From contig WGBJ01000499.1 in assembly GCA_015494385.1 (NCBI GenBank), forward strand, positions 1-6,623: a stretch of 6,623 nucleotides of DNA, read 5' to 3'. The translations under genes were made by a program, and so were the position numbers. Of this stretch, positions 6,581 to 6,623 are shown piece by piece. Source of the stretch: Marinosulfonomonas sp. Its GTDB lineage: Bacteria > Pseudomonadota > Alphaproteobacteria > Rhodobacterales > Rhodobacteraceae. The notes under the pieces were generated by a model. It saw only the letters and a list, made by a program, of their open reading frames with translations, was not told the DNA's origin and searched no databases. Each line of letters begins with the position of its first letter. The first letter of the stretch is position 1.

Positions 6581-6597
6581 GGTCCTGACCCTAGGCC
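6575..6597. terminator. Hairpin between convergent stops, possible bidirectional terminator
   Basis: CTAGGGTC (6577-6584) and GACCCTAG (6587-6594) are exact inverted repeats separated by two bases. In RNA this gives a seven-pair stem with a four-base loop. Skipping the unpaired G at 6595, GG (6575-6576) pairs with CC (6596-6597) and lengthens the stem. It contains the zapE stop codon (6578-6580) and the stop of the convergent frame (6591-6593). Neither strand shows a U-tract after it, so it is not a textbook intrinsic terminator; transcript-end protection or a weak bidirectional terminator are both possible. Confidence 0.4.
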
Positions 6598-6623
6598 GCA
6601 ACCCGATCCTTCTTGTCCTCGAT
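6591..6623 (-). CDS. 3' end of a convergent gene, cut by the window edge
   Basis: On the minus strand a frame enters from the right edge and reads IEDKKDRVAA before a TAG at 6591-6593. The charged, Lys-rich tail ending in small residues is plausible for a protein C-terminus, and the stop sits neatly inside the hairpin shared with the zapE end. Only ten codons are visible, so this could be chance and no product can be named. Confidence 0.35.
   Translation of the reverse strand: MEDKKDRVAA

Overview
The window looks like a piece of an alphaproteobacterial chromosome, most likely Rhodobacterales (Roseobacter-type). This is inferred from four things: moderately high GC, alphaproteobacterial-looking proteins, a ferritin/VIT iron exporter of the MbfA type, and an almost perfect Irr-type iron control element in front of it. 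No RNA gene, insertion sequence, phage gene or CRISPR array is visible.

Layout: (1) Positions 50-667, minus strand, encode a TetR/AcrR-family repressor with an AefR-like C-terminus. (2) Positions 668-797 form a 130-bp divergent control region. It holds a promoter for each side, a 12-bp imperfect palindrome between the -10 and -35 of the tetR promoter, and a 17-bp Irr-box-like inverted repeat at the expected mbfA transcription start. (3) Positions 798-6580, plus strand, hold seven tightly packed genes: mbfA, a YaiI/YqxD (UPF0178) protein, a HAD-IA phosphatase-like protein, an ornithine cyclodeaminase/mu-crystallin-family dehydrogenase, a PhyH-family Fe(II)/2-oxoglutarate dioxygenase, a membrane-anchored alpha/beta hydrolase and the AFG1/ZapE ATPase. 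Junctions are +4 nt, a 14-nt overlap, three 4-nt stop/start overlaps and +3 nt, so this is probably one translationally coupled operon. (4) Positions 6575-6597 hold a strong hairpin spanning the zapE stop and the stop of a convergent minus-strand reading frame that runs off the right edge.

How the genes may work together: MbfA exports or detoxifies iron and is expected to be derepressed when Irr is inactive. If no internal promoter exists, the whole seven-gene unit is under the same iron control, including an Fe(II)-dependent dioxygenase. The middle genes (HAD, OCD-like, PhyH, hydrolase) are all small-molecule enzymes of unassigned substrate. The OCD-like protein lacks the catalytic Asp of true ornithine cyclodeaminases and is more likely an imine/ketimine reductase-type enzyme. 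A joint pathway is only a hypothesis. I see no clear evidence of an entirely new system. The points most worth testing are the iron control of the operon and the uncharacterised OCD-like/PhyH pair.
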